Origin: Catenaria anguillulae PL171
Lineage: Eukaryota > Blastocladiomycota > Blastocladiomycetes > Blastocladiales > Catenariaceae
Direction of reading: 5' to 3'
Length of the DNA: 64,000 nucleotides
Assembly (NCBI GenBank): GCA_002102555.1
Contig: MCFL01000004.1
Coordinates: 868,001 to 932,000, forward strand
The position numbers were made by a program, and so were the translations under genes. Positions within the stretch are counted from its first letter, which is position 1. Each line of letters opens with the position of its first letter. Of this stretch, positions 20,789 through 30,616 are shown piece after piece. Below the pieces are notes generated by a model that was not told the DNA's origin, did no database searches, and saw nothing but the letters and a program-made list of their open reading frames with translations.

Positions 20789-21266
20789 TTACGCCATGAA
20801 GAAGAATTGGCACTTGTTCCGTGTTGTCATGACGCACACGTTCGCACAGCGAGCAGCGATGCACGAGTTTTCTGTCGAGAGCCATGGTGGATTGGAGCCA
20901 TCAAGGTGAGCTGGTCTTGGCTGGGTCATAAGTAAAAGGTGCAAGAAGAAACGTACGAGTCCGGTAGTTGGTGCCAAAGAATCGAACACCACGGACGACA
21001 CGTTGCGGGCATTGGGTTGAGATACATTTCCCACGCTCGCGGCAGCACCAGCGACTCGTGTTCCCACTGATCGTGACGGGGGCAGGAATGGCTGGGAGCG
21101 GGTTCGGGGCTGCCATGGGCGCTCCTGACACCGCTTGGAACGAGCACATGATTGACAGGACCACAAGAATGGCCAAGGCGACGGCTGTCGCCAAAGATAA
21201 ACCCCGAGATAATGCGGTCGGACGCGTGGAACCGGCGGAGGCACTCGTGCTTGTCACGGGCGACAT
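20789..21266 (-). CDS. Small secreted eight-cysteine protein, paralogue 2
   Basis: Exons 21266-20957 and 20871-20789, 85-bp intron (GTACGT...GACAG, phase 1), 130 residues. A 30-residue Ser/Thr-rich lead precedes the hydrophobic segment LATAVALAILVVLSIMC, with probable signal cleavage at AVSG-AP. A Pro-rich segment follows, then WCCRERGKCISTQCPQRVVR, FFGTNYRT, and across the intron QNSCIAARCANVCVMTTRNK, then CQFFFMA and stop. Cysteine spacing matches paralogue 1 except one residue more between the two halves (x20). In the first half, PQRVVRG is identical to paralogue 1. The ATG at 21266 is used because the frame further upstream offers only TTG. A long pre-signal segment is unusual; an internal start is possible but no Met fits better. 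Confidence 0.75.
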
Positions 21267-21958
21267 GATTGCTTGGCTGGAAGAAGCGGGCAAGATGATG
21301 AGAAAGAAAATGCAATAAGTTGGTTCGGGCCCGCCTTTGCCATTTGAACGTGTTGTTGAGAGCTTTGTCGAGAGTGTTGGTACACTTCAGATGGACAACG
21401 AGGAACCTGGTTGGTTGACTCTGGTGAAGCATGCGGAGATGGTAAGGTTGACTTGTTGTGAATAGAGTCTGCAATGTAGTCGAATCAAAAAGGATTCACC
21501 AACCCCATGGGTCATGTGCAGCATTTCTCTAGCAGGATGGTGACGGACAGATGGACAGCTGCACCCATTTTGGCATCACGGGCGCTGGGTCCTCTACTTT
21601 CTATCGTGAGCGACCCTCAAGCACCAATGCGACTTTTGGCCAAATCGTGAAACGTTAATGTATTTATACGAATCCACTTTCCAGCGCAAGTCAAAGGATT
21701 GAGTTAAGAAATCATGTTTCAGGTTTACGAACGGCGAGTGACATGCGATAGGGAGGAGTTGGGACAACGACGGATGAGTGGTTGGATGGAACGCAAAGGA
21801 ACATGCAAGCGGATGGGATCCACCAGGGAGCAGGTAAATGATGTCGATGAAATGAATGAGAGGAAAACAACATGATGTAGCAACGATGCACAACTCGACA
21901 GATGGCCATAGATTTGCGTGTCTGCCACGTCGCACAGGCAAACGGAACGAAGTCGAGC
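21267..21958. other. Spacer between secreted Cys-rich paralogues 2 and 3
   Basis: 692 bp with the promoter of paralogue 2 and the 3' flank of paralogue 3. No gene supported. Confidence 0.4.
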
Positions 21959-22409
21959 TTAGCGCTTGAAGAAATAAAATGAACACTGGTCACGGGTGCT
22001 GCGGACGCATTGGCTTGAGCACATGGTCTCGATGCATTCGTTCTCTGCATTTACGGGGTCGACGGATGAGATGAGTTCTTGAGTCGGGGGCTGCTGACGT
22101 TTGCTGATGCAACGTACGAGTCGGAAACCCGCGAGCGCCGAATGAGCGCCTGCCATTGGCAACCCTCGGCTGGCAGTTGGTTGTGACGCACCGCCCGCGT
22201 TCGCGGCAACACCAGCGTCTCGGTCCGGCACTTGCTGTGATGGGCATGGGAATCTGGCGGCGAACCAATGCGTTTGGTTGCGGGTCTGGACGGGTCGGTG
22301 CGGCCGTTACAGGAACAGCCCCGGACAAGGTCAACAGCACAGACAGCATGATCACTGCAACAACGGCGATTGTGGACCGAAGCGAGGGTTTGGTGGCAAA
22401 GGCAAGCAT
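21959..22409 (-). CDS. Small secreted eight-cysteine protein, paralogue 3
   Basis: Exons 22409-22118 and 22044-21959, 73-bp intron (GTACGT...TGCAG, phase 1), 125 residues. Signal peptide STIAVVAVIMLSVLLTLSGA with likely cleavage before VPVTAAP. A longer pro-region contains LVRRQ, a possible Kex2 site. The cysteine module is RWCCRERGRCVTTNC, then GRRSFGARGFPT and across the intron QNECIETMCSSQCVRSTRDQ, CSFYFFKR, stop. Spacing is CC-x5-C-x4-C-x21-C-x4-C-x3-C-x7-C. It is the most diverged of the three, keeping all eight Cys, the CCRERG motif, the QN-x-C start of the second half and the aromatic end. Same strand, same exon structure, so the cluster arose by tandem duplication. Confidence 0.75.
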
Positions 22410-23827
22410 TATCGGTGATGTGGAAGCGGGGCGGTTGGAGGGATTGTATGAGACGGAATGGCAATCTGGCGATCTACGCTGAGTTGAGAGTAAGTGGAAT
22501 GCAGAGTGTAGCTTCGTGTAATGGTGGATTCTTGACTCTTCTGTGTTTTGATGTTGCTGTTGGGCAGCGCATTGTTTTTGACCATGGATATGGATCTGGA
22601 TATGGTTATGATCAGCTGCTCATCACCATGCTCGCCCCCGCCTGGCACACTTGTGTGCGCTAAATTGCCTCGTGCTTGTTGCTCGGTCAAGACTAAATAC
22701 CTCAATTCATGACTGGAGCAATCATGGTTCGGTGCAAAGTTGAACGCGAGAAATCGGCCAAAGGATCCATGCCGCCGACTGAATCTGGTGGCCAGCTCCA
22801 TCGGCCGAAGCCGGCCTCGTCTACATACGGGGCCTCGTTTTGTGGCCTTGGCCGAGGTCCTATCCCGCCTTCCCTTTGGCACCAACTTGTCGCAACGGAG
22901 CGTACATTGAGACGCAGGGATGTGTGGGAACCGACGGGAGAGCGGCGTTACGCGGATGAAAGGCAAAGACGCGACTCGAGGAAACCAATCACGTGATGGA
23001 GGATGGATGATTCATGCACTCGATTGCCAACCAACAACAAACAACAGGAGAAAGTAGGATATCCAGGTTGCCCAATCCAGCCTCGATTCTCTTTGCCCAT
23101 CCCGCCAGAACTGCTATCCGAGCCATACGTACAGACACCTCATTGTGTGTCCACCGATGCCATGTATTCAAACCACATGCAACCGTTTCAAGCTCGGGGG
23201 AAAGTCCTCGGACCGCTCTTCATGGAAAGCTGTGCGCATTGTCAGCGTCAAGATGCACGTCCCCGCTCGTCTGCCGTCGTTTTGCCGCATGGCCTTGCCC
23301 TCGACCAGCAAGTAGGCCGTGTGGGCGGGCGCACACTTGATCGCAAGATGGGTGTGTCGTGGACGTGGATCCTGTTGTCATCAATTCGCTAGTCTCTCTT
23401 GGCTGGTCAGTCACAGGCATGCAGTTGCCCATCGGTTTTGTTTGTCCTTTCGGGGTCAATAAGACTTGGGTGGGTTCCTTGACGAGGCTCACTCGGCGGG
23501 TATGGGCCACTTCCTCATTCATTGCTACTTTATTCTCTGAGCTGGGCACACCAGTGATGGTTGGTTATTTCATGAATTTCTTCACCTGAAAGCAGAATGA
23601 AGACATCTTTTTGAGAGCTCTTGACAGGAGCCCTGAGGATTTGCCCTTGATCTCTGCCTGCATCTTGCTATTTGTCGAATGGGTCATGCAGCATTTCGCG
23701 GAGGCATCATTTATCGACAGAGTGCGTTTTTCAATCTCTCTTTGTCTTGATGCCAACTCAGCCGATTGGGTAGATTCACATTTCTATGCATTGCATAAAC
23801 TCACAACGAGACGCACAACATCACTCC
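22410..23827. other. Intergenic, no supported gene
   Basis: 1.4 kb between paralogue 3 and the aminopeptidase gene, both minus strand. I searched for further copies of the WCCRERG module and found none. Short open frames have no recognisable content. Confidence 0.45.
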
Positions 23828-25607
23828 TTAAAAGTTCTTGACGTATTGGTACAACAACGCGGCACCAAACCCAGTACCCCTTGTCTTTGCATCGGCCGAC
23901 GGGCCAGCAATATCCACATGCACCCACTCGCCCTTGTACTCCTCAGCCAAATGCGCCTCCACAAAATGGCCCGCGCACGAACTCTGGGCGTTCATGCGGT
24001 TCTTGACATTGTTGGTCAAGTCGGCAATCTCCGACTTGAACTCGGCCAGCAGCAAGTCTGGTGCGTACAGCATCGGGAAGCACACGTCGCCCGTGACCTT
24101 GCCGGCGGCAAGCATGGCAGCCTCGGCCGATTCCGTGCGCGACACAATGCCCGCGTGGATCTTGCCCGTGGTGATGAGCTGCGCACCAGTCAGAGTCGCA
24201 ATGTCAATGACGGCGTCTGGGTTGAGGTGCTTGGTGGCGTAGGCGACGCCGTCGGCGAGAACGAGGCGGCCCTCGGCTGATGGTCAGAATCAATCATGCG
24301 TGTGAGTACAACGCGAGCAGAATCGAGCGGAAGCAATGTGTAACTGGGCAGGAAGATTCTACGCACCATCCGTGTTGTTGACTTCGGTGGTCTAGGTTGT
24401 TGGAAGAGATGGAGACACGTGAGTGGAGCAATAAAAAAAAAACAATCGAGGCACAAAAACAAGACAAAAACGAACCTTTCCAGAGTAATGCACGAGCACA
24501 TCGTCATTGCGGAACGACTTTGAGTCAATGGCGTTCTCGGCCAAGCAGAGGAGCGCGTGGACCTTGGTGTTGGTCAATCCGGCAGAAACAATGGCCTGGA
24601 ACGCGCCAAACACGGCGCCAGCACCACCCATGTCTGTCTTCATGCCGCACATGGCCGTTGACGGTTTGAGGCTCAATCCACCACAGTCGAATACGATTCC
24701 CTTGCCAACGAGCGCCACGGTCTTGGACGTCTCAGTCGTGGGCTCGTAAGTCAAAATCACGAGCGCGGGCGGGTATTCGCCAGCCTTGCCGACACCCCAG
24801 AGACCACCGAAACCGCGGTCGCGGAGTTCCTCACCTTGGATCACTTCAATCGAGACGTTGCCGGCCTTGTTGGGCAGAGCGTTGAGCGATTCGGCAACAC
24901 GCTTGGCCTCGGCAACGAAGTGGATCGTGTTGAAGTCGGCGGGCGGCATGTCGACGTAACGTTGCGTCTGCGACATGGGGATCGGATCGGAACATGCGGG
25001 CGGGTACATTGGTCAGTACAGCGGCCATGCTGTGTGATTGGAGAAAATTGAAAAAAAAAAGTCGTACGTTGCGGATACCGTTGGCAACGGCCTGGATCTC
25101 GGCAAAGTTGACTTGCTCGCCATTGGTCACATGGAAATCAATGTACACGGTGCGATCTGCCGCCTTCTTGCCCGACTTTTTGTCAAAGGTGGGCCAGTTG
25201 CGGGCAGCAGCCAGACCGGCTGCAAAAGCCTCCTGGGCCGACTGGACCACGATGGTGAGCTGGGCATTGCCCGTGGCGGCGACAGCCGACGCAACGGTGG
25301 CACGCAGCGTATCCACGCGCAAGATACCCATGTTGCGCGAGAGCTTGTTGTCGAATTCGGCAAAGGTGACTTGGGTCAAGGCCTCAGCATTGCCAGACTT
25401 TGTCCACACAGTCACGGATGAGGCGCCGCCTTCCTTGAGACGCAGGGGCTCGGTGACGGAAGGATCGAGCGTCGAGAAGGGGGCAACCTTGGCGAGGGCG
25501 GGGAGGTCGGCGAGCTGGATCGAGCCCTTGGGGCCGACGACGGCGCGCGAGGAGATGGCGAGGTCAGTAGCCGCGAGGTAGGGGCCGAATTGGACGGTGG
25601 TGGTCAT
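23828..25607 (-). CDS. NPEPL1-type leucyl aminopeptidase (peptidase family M17)
   Basis: Removes N-terminal residues from peptides with two metal ions in a hexameric M17 fold (family knowledge). Four exons: 25607-25068, 24967-24476, 24391-24367 and 24276-23828, giving 501 residues. Introns are 100, 84 and 90 bp. Metal ligands and catalytic residues are present: GKGIVFDCGGLSLKP (Lys, Asp), GMKTDMGGAG (Asp), and NTDAEGRLVLADG (Asp, Glu, Arg). The last motif is assembled across the third intron, Ala being G|CC. The 25-nt exon 3 encodes only TTEVNNTD. Matches to animal NPEPL1 extend through RDRGFGGLWGVGKAGEYPPA, HYSGKTTEVNNTDAEGRL and SSCAGHFV, so the NPEPL1 subgroup is preferred over classic LAP3. 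The N-terminal 180 residues are the usual variable M17 domain. Confidence 0.92.
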
Positions 25608-26422
25608 GGTGTGGCGATGTGGTTGTCACGGTCAGAGTGCGAGACAGAGAGGCATCATGGCGAGGCATAGGCCCGAGACGGCGGGCTGCTGGCTCCCTTT
25701 TATCGCTCCGGCCACTCGGCCCCCAAAGGCGGCAGCAACACGCAGCAACAGACGATCCAAACAGCGCCTTGCATATGCATGCATATGTATGACATGCAGG
25801 ATTCCGTGACATTCTGCACAAGGTCGGCCCGCTACGTGGAACATTTTCGGAAGCATCGGCCCTTAAACACCGCCTTGGGATATCCCGCAAGCTGGCCCGG
25901 CTTCGCGTCGCCATAGCCACTGATCGGATCGGATCGGACTTGGCCATGGGTTGGTTAACATTAACGTTTTTCTTTTGGGCGGAGGCATGGCTCTTCCTCC
26001 ACCCGCTACGGCGACTCGGACCTTGCGCAATGCATGCAGCCAAGTCCTTTTGGGTACACACATGGCATGGACTGGTGCTCCTCGGACAACCGCACACCTC
26101 CTGCTCGCGATCAGCTCAGCTTCGACCCAACCCGCAACGACAATTGCAAAGGACGCCGCAACCATCGTCAATACAGTGGGGCCAAAAACAAATGGCGCGG
26201 GTCCTGTTTTCAATCCTGTTTTTGTTCGCCAGGACCTCCTCGTATCCACAAACATGATCCATCGGCTTTTTTTCGCGAGATTATCAATCTTCGCTCCGAT
26301 GATGATGACGATGGGGATATGATCATGGATGTGGACAACAAGAAAGGTGCATTTCCTGTCATTCTGCTGTTGTACCATGTCATCGCGCTCACATCCACAC
26401 TGTCTGTGTTTTCGCTTTCACC
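25608..26422. other. Intergenic, upstream of aminopeptidase
   Basis: 815 bp. The minus strand carries GATAAAAGG at about 25697-25705, a possible TATA element about 90 bp upstream of the aminopeptidase ATG. Beyond about 25900 the sequence leads into the mobile-element island. No gene supported. Confidence 0.4.
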
Positions 26423-29400
26423 ATGGCCCAGCTGATTGCCGCTAATAGCCGTCCAGTCGAGCTGGGCGACGGCCAGCAGCTGCGCGTCAGCCACTGCCTG
26501 TTTGCCAAAGCTGTCACCATGCCCACCATTATGCCCGAGTACCCAGAGTCGGGTCCTATCGTCCGCAAACAGTCCAAGTTGCGTGTGGGTGGCATCGCGT
26601 ATGTCATTTCCAACGCTATCTTCAGGTCGCTGTCCCCTGGTGTCTTTTCGGCATGGTACGTCATCAGTCTACACCGCATTGACTTAGACGTCGCCATCCT
26701 TCTGACAAGTTGACTGTGCTTTGCAAATGCAGGCCCAGTACTCTTTTAAGACGACAGGCTCTCCGCCCTTCAAACAGCAACCGCTGTATCTCTTAGGCGA
26801 ACTTGGTTACAATCAAGTTGTGCCAAACTTCATCAAGACAAGCTGCTCGTGCCGCCGTGTCAACGTTTGCAACCGCCTCGACCCCACAATCCGTCACTTT
26901 GACCCCTTTGGCTTTGTTGGCCACCCCGACTTCGACTCTGCTCCATACGTCGCCGTGCGCCAGCGCGCCCAGCTCCTCCAAAGCGCTCGCGCGAATCGCA
27001 AGACGTTGGAATTCTTCAACAAACACACAAGTCTTGGCGTTCTTGTGCCAATGACACCGCGGCCGTGATTGCATTCCTGGGCAATGCAAACAACTACAAT
27101 GCGGCCTTCCAACGGCTGCAGGCCCTTCTCGACGCCAACCGGGCCATTTACACGCAAAAGGCGGATACCGTGCCCAACTTTCTTCGGCACAAGTCCAACC
27201 CGGAGTCCACCAACAAAACCGCGCGGCGGTCCCATCGCGCCAAGGCCGCCGCCCGCCGTGTCGCGACGCGATTGGAGACTTTGATTGACGACATTGCCGC
27301 CGATCGGATGGAGCCAGAAACGGCCAATTGGCTCTCGACAGAATTTGGCCTCGTGGTAGACCAGGCGTTCAAGGACTGCGCCATTCCTGTTCTCCGCCGT
27401 CTTGTGACGCTGTGGCGGGCGGAAAGCCGACGCCATTGTTGCATGCCATGCTGACAGAGGACAAGGCCATGATTGACACAAACGCTGCCGCCAATCGCGT
27501 GTTGGTCAAGCTCGCCCTCGTGAAACCAAAGGAAGCTGACGATGTTGAGCACGCGGCGAAGGTTGTGTTTTCGTGTGGGTTGGCGCCCTGGGTGTGTTTC
27601 TCGGCACTAATTCATCCATTCTCGTTTGGTCGTAGCTGACTGCTGCGCCCATGTGTCGTCACTGCAGGTGCACAAGCTCTTCTTGCTCGGTGCCCTGTAC
27701 CCTGGGCCAGTCAACAACATTCGCGGTCACATGCATCGTGTGGCCATTCAAACCGACAACATCGGACCCAACCCGGCGCACGTCCAAGCCATGCCACCGT
27801 TGTTTGTTGCAATCCATGTGCCCGCCCGCGCAAGGGCCAACATGCCAGACAAAATGGTGGCATTTAAAGAGTACGTGGCGACCAACGAGGGGGTAGCGCC
27901 AGCTTCTTCAACGGGGAATTCGCGGCCAACGTGCTCGACGGTACATTTGCGACTGGTGGCGCGGAAGAAGAGGCAGGAACTGCCTTGAATGCACCACAGC
28001 CGCACAAGCCATTCTCTGCCATAACGTACATTGAGTCAATCGCTCCCTTTCTTTTTTTTTTCGCTCACTAACTGGTTGTCCATGCTGCTCCCCAGCCTCA
28101 CGCGCAGCCCCCTCCCTCGCGCCCCGTCGTCCAATGGCTGCGACAAGTATCGCCGCGGCGATCCCGTGGGCATGCACACGGGCAAGGGCATCTGGCCGAC
28201 CGACATGGACATGGAGCTGCTCGAGTCCCTCATGAGCGGGTCGATTTCCGTCCAAGACGTTGTCAAGGACGGACCGTGCTTTGTTGTCCAATCACGATCG
28301 AGTAAGTCGACGACGTGTAGTGTGTTGCTGGTGCTTGTGTCAACCACCTTCTTGTCCTGTCACTGACACAATGTTCTTTCCTTTTTTTCCCAGGAGTCGG
28401 GCACTGCGACGGAAATTGCGCCGTCGTCAAGGGCAATATGGTCAAGTACGGCGACGATTGCCCAGTCATTGGCGACCTTTTCATTCCGGTGGACCCCACA
28501 TTTCTCTACTCCGTTGTGCTCCTCATGGGCATGCACAACCACTCGCCGCCACCTCCAAAAAAACTCCCGCAAACATCGAGCAGGCCATTGATGCCGCCGC
28601 CAAGGGGCAACAGCCGAGTCACTTCAACAAGCTCACGTCCCGCGAGCGGCTCGCCGCACTTGGTCTCATCCACCGCCTAGACGTGCCACACCCTTTGTTC
28701 GCCCAGCGGCAGCGTGCCCGCCAGCTTGTCGAGAACCAAGGCGTGGCGCAGCCAGAGGTGCACCGTCTTCCTGACCAAATCGCACTCTTCCAACTTTATT
28801 GCTCGGGGTCCATGCACTTGGCGGACTACCTACAACACGTCTCATACGATAGTTCACATTTCGTTGCCTTGGCCATGTCGAAGCCTGGTGCCGTTCTCCT
28901 TGCCCGTGCGCGTGTCGTCGATATGGACATGACTTTCAAATGCACACGTGGTGAAATCAATATGGTCAAAATCGTTGTGTTTGATGGCGTGACTAATGTC
29001 GCGACAACTGTTGCCCGAGCATGGGTCAACCGCCAAGACGCCGACACGTACAAGTCGATCATGCTCGCCGTTTTCCGTGTGTTCGCCAAGCACACTGGCC
29101 AACAGTTGCATTTCTCTGCCTTTGACCGCGTAAAAAAACAAGGCCCCCACGGTCGCTCGCACCATCGGCAAGACGAAGTTTGTCACTGCGGCATTGCGAG
29201 AAAAGACCTCGAGCTCATGCATCATTGAAAAGATACGTACGCACTTCAGCTTGACCATTTTGCACGACGAATCTGCATTCAATGACTTCGTCAAGCGACT
29301 TGAGCAAGTGATGGCGGCCAACTCGGGTGTTGTACGTGCCACGGATACCCGTGCTGTCTTGATTGCGTTCATTTCGTGCGCCCTTGGACGACCATTTCGA

Positions 29401-29665
29401 CGCCTTGGATTCATTCCGCCCCGCACTGGTGGCACTGTTCCCCAAATGGACCGCGTTCCAAGCAAGTCACCCAGGCGCTCTGTCAGCCATCCTGTCACAC
29501 AACTTTGGTATCATTCAGGCATCTGCGATTGCCATGACTCTGGCTGAGGGGATGGTCAAGGTGTACGCTGTGGGGCAAGACTCGGTGTTGCCGCTCAACA
29601 GCTACTTTGACGATTTACCATGGTATGGCGTCATTTATCGACTTGTGTCGCGGTGGGTCATTTGA
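26423..29665 (+). pseudogene. Decayed MULE-like transposase gene
   Basis: A plus-strand coding region in several pieces with frame jumps. The best-conserved part (about 28560-29130) reads VVDMDMTFKCTRGEINMVKI, then ARAWVNRQDADTYKSIMLAV, FRVFAKHTGQQLHFSAFD. It resembles the DDE core of a transposase group common in fungal genomes that I recall as MULE-like (D-M-T-F-K ... N-R-x-D-A-x-T-Y). Just upstream, GHCDGNCAVVKGNMVKYGDD and GMHNHSPPPP look like a zinc-binding DNA-recognition domain of the FLYWCH/GCM type. Frames change at A7 runs near 28558 and 29131 and near 27065, 27450, 27900 and 29370. Some of these may be introns (for example 27593-27667), but at least the A7 sites are frameshifts. 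I saw no terminal repeats. The superfamily is my inference; transposase identity is fairly sure. Confidence 0.5.
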
Positions 29666-30156
29666 GCCGAGGCCCGCGGTGACCATTACCTCTTGCGCCG
29701 GTTTGCGCGCTGTATGGGACACAGTAGGTGCCACTCGCCTCGGCCTACATTGTGACTGAGATCAAGCTGTGCGTTCGGGATCCGTTGTTGCATCGTCCGG
29801 ATGGGCAAACTGAGCCGTTTTTCCAAGCAGAGGTCGTGAGTTTTTACCTGGGCGAATGCTCTATTTTCTTTTCGTTCGGCCGTTTGGATATGGGGGTCAG
29901 CCAGGATCAGGTTGACGGGGCAAAGTCAATCGCTGTGATGTGCGGTGACCCTGTATTGTCTGTATTGAGACTGCTTTTGAGTATTTTGTTGTTTTTTCTT
30001 CTTTGCATTTTATCTGGCACCCCTGCAGCCAGTGTTTGTCTGTTATTTCTTTCCTGGTTCGAATAGTATTAATGCACCCCCTTCTAATTTATTGATATGG
30101 AGCCCAATTTCGAGGTGACCATTGCAATGAACTTGAACTTGGAACATGACAGGCAA
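29666..30156. other. Flank between the MULE-like relic and the DDE transposon
   Basis: Open frames run to 30066 on the plus strand (VTEIKLCVRDPLLHRPDGQT) and may be the tail of the MULE-like gene. Nothing else recognised. Confidence 0.35.
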
Positions 30157-30158
30157 TA

Positions 30159-30185
30159 CTGTAGTGCCACGCACACTTGAAATTG
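30159..30185 (+). repeat. Left terminal inverted repeat
   Basis: 27 bp, exact inverse complement of 36014-36040. The outer bases CTGTAG abut the TA at 30157-30158. Confidence 0.9.
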
Positions 30186-30195
30186 CGAAAATTGC

Positions 30196-30314
30196 GTGAC
30201 ACTAAATTGCTTGAAATTTTTTCTGGGAGGACGTGACAAAAACAGCACTTTTGAAATTTGTGGGGGCCGGGTGTGACAAGGGAAACGCGGCCTGTAATTT
30301 GCCTTTGTGTGACA
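30196..30314 (+). repeat. Left subterminal GTGACA cluster
   Basis: GTGACA occurs at 30196, 30233, 30273 and 30309 (start positions), just inside the left TIR, at roughly 37-bp spacing. Likely transposase-binding sites, by analogy with other DNA transposons. Confidence 0.55.
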
Positions 30315-30616
30315 AATTCTGGAACGCTGAAAAACGATCGATGACGACACAGCCTGGCAGCACGTGGGCATTCCAGAAGCGATCCGGGAGATCCTCGGAG
30401 TTGTCTCACATCCACTATATTTATTTTCGCGATTTTCGGAACAGAAGTCACGATTCTGATGGCCAGCAGTCTGTTTGGATCGGTTGAAGGATGCAGTGTA
30501 GTCGGCTCAAGACAAGGTTGGCCCGAGGGAGAGGAGAGGAATGGCACAGCGAGAGCCTTTCATGTTGACGCTCACCCCAGTCGACCTGAATGCAATGACA
30601 GAATTGACTTGTCGCC

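Noticed and set aside
23003-23589. Short plus-strand frames downstream of the secreted cluster
   Set aside because: No signal peptide, cysteine module or known domain, and no splice-compatible continuation.
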